From positions 41,567,789 through 41,631,788 of the forward strand of contig NC_054869.1 in assembly GCF_018320785.1 (NCBI RefSeq): DNA of 64,000 nucleotides, in the 5' to 3' direction. Shown one piece after another: positions 59,641 through 64,000 of the stretch. The stretch comes from Cheilinus undulatus. Lineage: Eukaryota > Chordata > Actinopteri > Labriformes > Labridae. Position numbers and translations under genes: made by a program. Below the pieces are notes generated by a model. That model was not told the origin of the DNA and searched no databases. It was given only the letters and a program-made list of their open reading frames with translations. Numbering within the stretch: position 1 is the first letter of the stretch; the number at the start of each line of letters is the position of its first letter.

Positions 59641-60870
59641 ACAGCTAAGCTCTACAATCACCATGGTTTTCTGACCTCTATGGGCCCCTCATTTGGCTGG
59701 GACCCTGAAAGCTCTCCCCTTTATCCCCCTTAGGGACGGCCTTGGGCTTAGAGGGTTAGGGTTAAAATACAACCTAATTACCAGAGACTGCCACAATATC
59801 ATGAAGAATTACTTTATAATTAATACATGTTTTTAGGTAAACACTCCCTTAATATCACTGGATTTCTGAGCTACTGCTTGTAATAGTGACATTTATGTTA
59901 CTTGGGAAGAGTTTGCTAAGTCACAAAGTAAATTTACAGAGATGAGTGTTTGAAAGAAATTGAATTGACTTTGCAGATGACTAATTCAAACAAAATAAAT
60001 GCCATTGGCTCATTCATTTGTTACCCCAGTAATGTGGATGTTTTTGAAAGCAAAGCATTTGCACTGGAATTCCTTGTTTATGAAACAAAAATATGATAAA
60101 TAAAAGGTAAATATCTGAGCTCAGTTATGGTCGGGCTTTAGCAGACTGAAGTTTGGAAGAGGCTGACGTATAGAAATAATCATATTCCTGATGCCCTTTC
60201 CTTGTAGCAGCTCTTATTTTCTCATTTTTGTCAAATGCCTTTGCTGACACCTTGAGGTCAAACAGAGATCTGAGCTCCCTCAAACGTCTGGCTTTCTGCT
60301 TTTGCAAAAACACACTATCTGTATATCAAAATGTTTAGAGTCCACTGTTCGTTTCTTATTTACTATAATAAGTGAACTAAGTGTTTCTTCTACCACTTTC
60401 TAAACTTTGAATTTTTTGCAAGTGCATATCTCATTACAATATAAGTTATATCCCGCCAATGTCATATTTAAATGAGGTCTTTCTTCCTTTGTCCCATTAC
60501 AAAATTGATGATGATATTTTGGGGGACGTTTTGTACTTCACAACATTTCAAAAGGTGTCAAACACTGAGTAAAAATAAGCACTAAAAGCCACAACAAAGA
60601 CGTTCTAACTTTTTGCAACAACATGAAACTGGATGGTATTTGGTTTCGACTGCACCTGATGGTCAGTAGCACATTGTGAGAGAATGCTTCTTCAAATCAA
60701 CCCAAATCAGCAGTTGCATTTTACTTTAAAGTCACACCCAATAAATAACCTGGTTGAAATTCCTTATTCTCTTACAGTTATTACAGATTATCTCACTTCA
60801 CGAGCTCCTCTGGTATCAAAAGTAGCTATTCAGTACTCAGAGTACATTTTGAATGGTGTACTTTTTACCT
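59641..60870. other. Intergenic stretch, nothing recognised
   Basis: No credible exon, transposon end or RNA gene was seen. The small minus-strand frame at 60125-60313 is Lys/Arg-rich and unassigned. Confidence 0.4.
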
Positions 60871-61412
60871 AACCTGACACGCCAGATGGATGTGTTGCAC
60901 ACATCCATCTAGGAAAGCTTCAATAGGAAACGTTTGGGAAAAAGCAGATGCTTTGAAAAAAATTTGGAGTGTGAACGATGTATGTTCTGTCTGTCACATC
61001 TCTACGGGCCAATCAGAGCAACAAAACACGCAACGTAGCTGCTAGCGAGGTGCACGTGTGTAGCTACCAAGGAATACCGTGAAACATGGCGACTGTAGAC
61101 ACGTAAGTACTCGACTTTTGTCGTTTTTGAAAAGAAAACAACTCACCGCTGTTCTTTGTTCTTCTTATAACAAAGAAATGTCATCAGGTTCTGATAAAAA
61201 CTGGCTAAGCTCTTCCGCCATAATTGCACCGGCCTCTTGCTGCTGCTTTTTTTGCATCACAACTCTGCCGCGCCTGAAAGTATTGCCCCTCATTGCTGAT
61301 TGATCCTGTCACTTTCTAACCGGACCCAAACGGTTCAGACGGGAGCTTTGCAAGATGGATTCGCCAGTGAAAAACAAAGAAAACAGGCATATCCATCTGC
61401 TTCGCAAGGTTA
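60871..61412 (-). mobile_element. MULE-like non-autonomous transposon, copy C, with helicase-like fragment
   Basis: Inverted relative to copy A, 542 bp, flanked by a perfect 10-bp direct repeat CTTTTTACCT (60861-60870 and 61413-61422). The left end AACCTGACACGCCAGATGG and right end CCATCTGCTTCGCAAGGTTA match the two ends of copy A. On the minus strand (about 61095-61265) broken coding reads QQQEAGAIMAEELS, FLSEPDDISLL*EEQRTAVS, CFLFKNDK, parallel to the helicase-like text in copies A and B. Confidence 0.8.
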
Positions 61413-61422
61413 CTTTTTACCT

Positions 61423-63359
61423 GTACTAGAGCAGATTTATAGACCAGTAATTTTACTTCTACTTGTGTTAAATAACTGCATTTCACTTGAGTAAAATAGT
61501 TTTGTACCTCTTCCAACAGTAGTAATTATATGTAATTATAGTCTTGACAGCACTTATTGCTGCCATCTTACTTTTTTATCTACTTTTTTGCACAAGATAA
61601 AACTGTGATCACTCTCAATTTCTGTCTGTCTGTCCGTCTGGGATTAATAAAGTCTAATGCAAAGTATTTGATTTTGGTTTCAAAGCATTAACAATCAGAA
61701 TGAGCTTGCTGCAACGGTTGATATTTTTAGTTTTTCATCAATTCATGCCTTTTATTCCCACTTGTATTTTCAACCCTTTATCCATCCAGAGTGTCTTAAA
61801 CTTCCTGTTTCCTCCAGAACTCGTGAAATGCAGTTTAACAACTCTCTTTGCCCCACACAAATGCCCCTAACATCATGACTATGGTAAGTTTTTGAAAGTC
61901 ACATTATAATAGAGAATAACAGTGCTAAATGTCACCATAGGTTTTGTTTGTGTAGGATTTTTGAAAGTTGCTGCAATTTTAGTGTCAAAAATGGAGGCAC
62001 CATATTTGATCGTACACCCATTTAAGAGAGTAAAATTGTGTCTACATTAAGGCATATGGCCTTTTCATTTAATATGCCATACTTTGGGAATTTTCTGGGC
62101 AAATAGGTCATTATAATGTAGGATAATCATACGCTATAGTGAAGTTAGATGTTTCCCCAGGTTTGTAAAAAAAAATAAAAGTGATCCAGTGGTAGATGTT
62201 TCAAGTTAAAGAAATTTTTGAAGTCTAAATAGTAAAATGGGTATTTTTGGTCAGTTTTATTGATTATAATGATTTCATTATACTTATGTGGTTTATATCA
62301 GTTTTTATTTTTTCTTTGAATCTTATTCCTGCTAAAATTAATTTAGATATTAAATATGTGGCATTGCTTTTAGTTTTTTTAAATTACATCATAAGTAGTA
62401 TAATTTTTCAGTTTTACAACAGGATAACAGTTTTATTCTACTTAAATAGTATAAATTAGTTCCATATTTACTGAAAGCCTAATCACTACTATAATTCATT
62501 TAGTTATTCAATATTTGTTATTTTTTTGGTTCCCTGTTGGAATTATAATATAAAACATGTGATACCACCATTACTTATACAGTATCCTGTTGCATGTCTC
62601 GCCTCCAAAAGAGGTCAGAATTTGAAGACAACCTGACCAACTCAATGGCAGCGTGTCATGTACGATTCCTCTTTCATTATGTACCTCAAAAATATTTGTG
62701 CAAAAAACAATGATGTTGTATTCAAATAAATGTTAAATGTGTGAGTAAATGCTCATTTAACTTCATATGTGTTTATTTTCCCATTACTAACATTTTAATA
62801 TGCATATACTTCACTGATTTTATTTGTATCTTTATTTATTTTATTTATTTATTTATTTATTTTACCACAAACGGACAGGGAACCACACATGTTTACTTTG
62901 TTGATCTTGATACTATTTATAACTATAAGTGCTGTCAGTGGATTAAAATGTCTAATTAATTACAGGCTTTTCAATAAGTTAATCACAATAAATCGCATGT
63001 GTTTATAATTTGAGAAAGGTTGAATCAGTGGTAAATTTACATATAATAGTAACAAAACATATTCTAGAAACTAGAATCCTACATTCTAGGATGGTTTTAA
63101 TTTGTAGAATATAGCTATTTATACACACAAGTATAAAATATTTATAAATCACACATTGTCCTATATAGCCTATATAACAAATATTTGGAATTAGCGAGTA
63201 TTTCAGTGAGGGTTGTGAAATAGGCTATTTATCTAGACTGACAAGGTGACTGTGGTTCATAATGAGTGTGATTAAGAAGACTTTGACCAGAAATTAGTCA
63301 AATATGCTTGCTAAGATTTGAATTTTTGCATAGGAAATGTAAACTTGTCTGACAGCGCC
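61423..63359. other. Intergenic stretch with minor simple repeats
   Basis: Contains a short CTGTCTGTCTGTCCGTCTGG stretch followed by GATTAATAAAG (about 61620-61650), a retroelement-tail type end, and a (TTTA)n array at about 62828-62862. The rest is AT-rich and unassigned. Confidence 0.45.
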
Positions 63360-63825
63360 CTGTAGCGGCTCCAGTCTGAAACGTTGCATGGCATTTTTGT
63401 TTGGCGCCGATGGAGGGAGTCACTCCTGAGATCTTTGGTCAGTCAGACGGCAGAACTTCCGGTCGGCATTTTGTTCTACGAGAGGAGAGCCTCTTGATGA
63501 TCGCAACAATCGTCATATTTCTCGTTTACTGTCGAAATTGGCTGCACGCGTTGTTTACGTCGGCGCAGACCGACTGAAACTCCGAAGAACGAATGTTTCC
63601 CCATGAATGTACGCTGAAACATTCACCCGTGTGTGACGGAAGAAGAACGAATCAGTCCGACCCGGATTATTGTTGATAGCTAGCAGGCTAGCTCAGCAGC
63701 TAGCTGGCAAGCCAATCGAGTTCTTCTGGAGGAGCTGCGAGAGAGAAGAAAGGGGGAGCTAGAGATACGGACACGGACACAAACCAAGCTAAAACATTCC
63801 CCTCCCTTCAACGCAACATCCGAAG
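63360..63825 (+). promoter_or_regulatory. Probable promoter and untranslated first exon of the next gene (possibly nipbl)
   Basis: The sequence becomes GC- and CpG-richer than the preceding 2 kb (TTACGTCGGCGCAGACCGAC and similar) and ends in CCGAAG|GTAAAT, a good donor after 63825. No long open frame is present, as for an untranslated exon. In human, NIPBL lies just downstream of SLC1A3 in the same orientation and has a non-coding first exon, so nipbl is the best synteny guess. No coding sequence is inside the window to prove it. Confidence 0.4.
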
Positions 63826-64000
63826 GTAAATATTATCACATATCTTTCTTAACAAACCAAACTTTTAAAAATGTGATTTTTAACAATACTACGGAAAATA
63901 TTCTGCAGTAAGACCACCTACGGCGTCGTTAATCGTTGACCGGGAGGTAACGGAAGCTAGCGAACTAGCAAGCCAAGCTAGCTAGGTGTGTTTTTGCTCC

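Overview
The window is vertebrate nuclear DNA, almost certainly from a ray-finned (teleost) fish. It is AT-rich and has GT-AG introns. It carries many teleost-type repeats: several Tc1/mariner relics, non-LTR retrotransposon tails ending in GGAT repeats, hAT-like and TTAA-type MITEs. No bacterial, CRISPR, rRNA or tRNA features are seen.

The only gene that can be read through completely is a plus-strand ortholog of SLC1A3 (EAAT1/GLAST, the glial Na+-dependent glutamate/aspartate transporter). Nine coding exons between 18300 and 54388 join in frame to a predicted 536-residue protein, against 542 in human. It keeps the HP1 serine motif, NMDGT, the HP2 motif and the substrate-binding DRLRTTTN segment, and ends in ETKM. 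A probable non-coding first exon ends at 14931. The 3' UTR probably runs to a poly(A) signal at 56841. Whether this is the fish 'a' or 'b' co-ortholog cannot be told from this window. The last kilobase (about 63360-63825) looks like a GC-rich promoter and untranslated first exon of the next gene. In vertebrates this neighbour is often NIPBL, so nipbl is a synteny-based guess. A weak candidate for the last exon of an upstream gene sits at 136-269.

Layout: 1-14.5 kb is intergenic (Tc1 relic, MITEs, degenerate AT-rich repeat, LINE tails, and a MITE beside a MULE-like element). 14.6-56.9 kb is slc1a3. Intron 3 alone is 18.9 kb and full of repeats. Introns 5 and 7 each hold a Tc1-type relic. Intron 9 is almost entirely low-complexity and satellite-like. 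56.9-63.3 kb is repeat-bearing intergenic DNA (a 1-kb TTAA element, hairpin, second complete MULE-like element). 63.3-64 kb is the putative next promoter.

The most interesting signal is a non-autonomous DNA transposon family with three copies here (12796-13320, 46677-47036, 60871-61412). The two complete copies have perfect 10-bp target-site duplications, which suggests MuDR/MULE-type transposition. All three carry a decayed coding segment resembling the N-terminal start of a RecQ-like helicase. In the 46.7-kb copy this reaches a broken Walker A motif. This is a Pack-MULE-like situation, or the trace of a transposon that encodes its own helicase.
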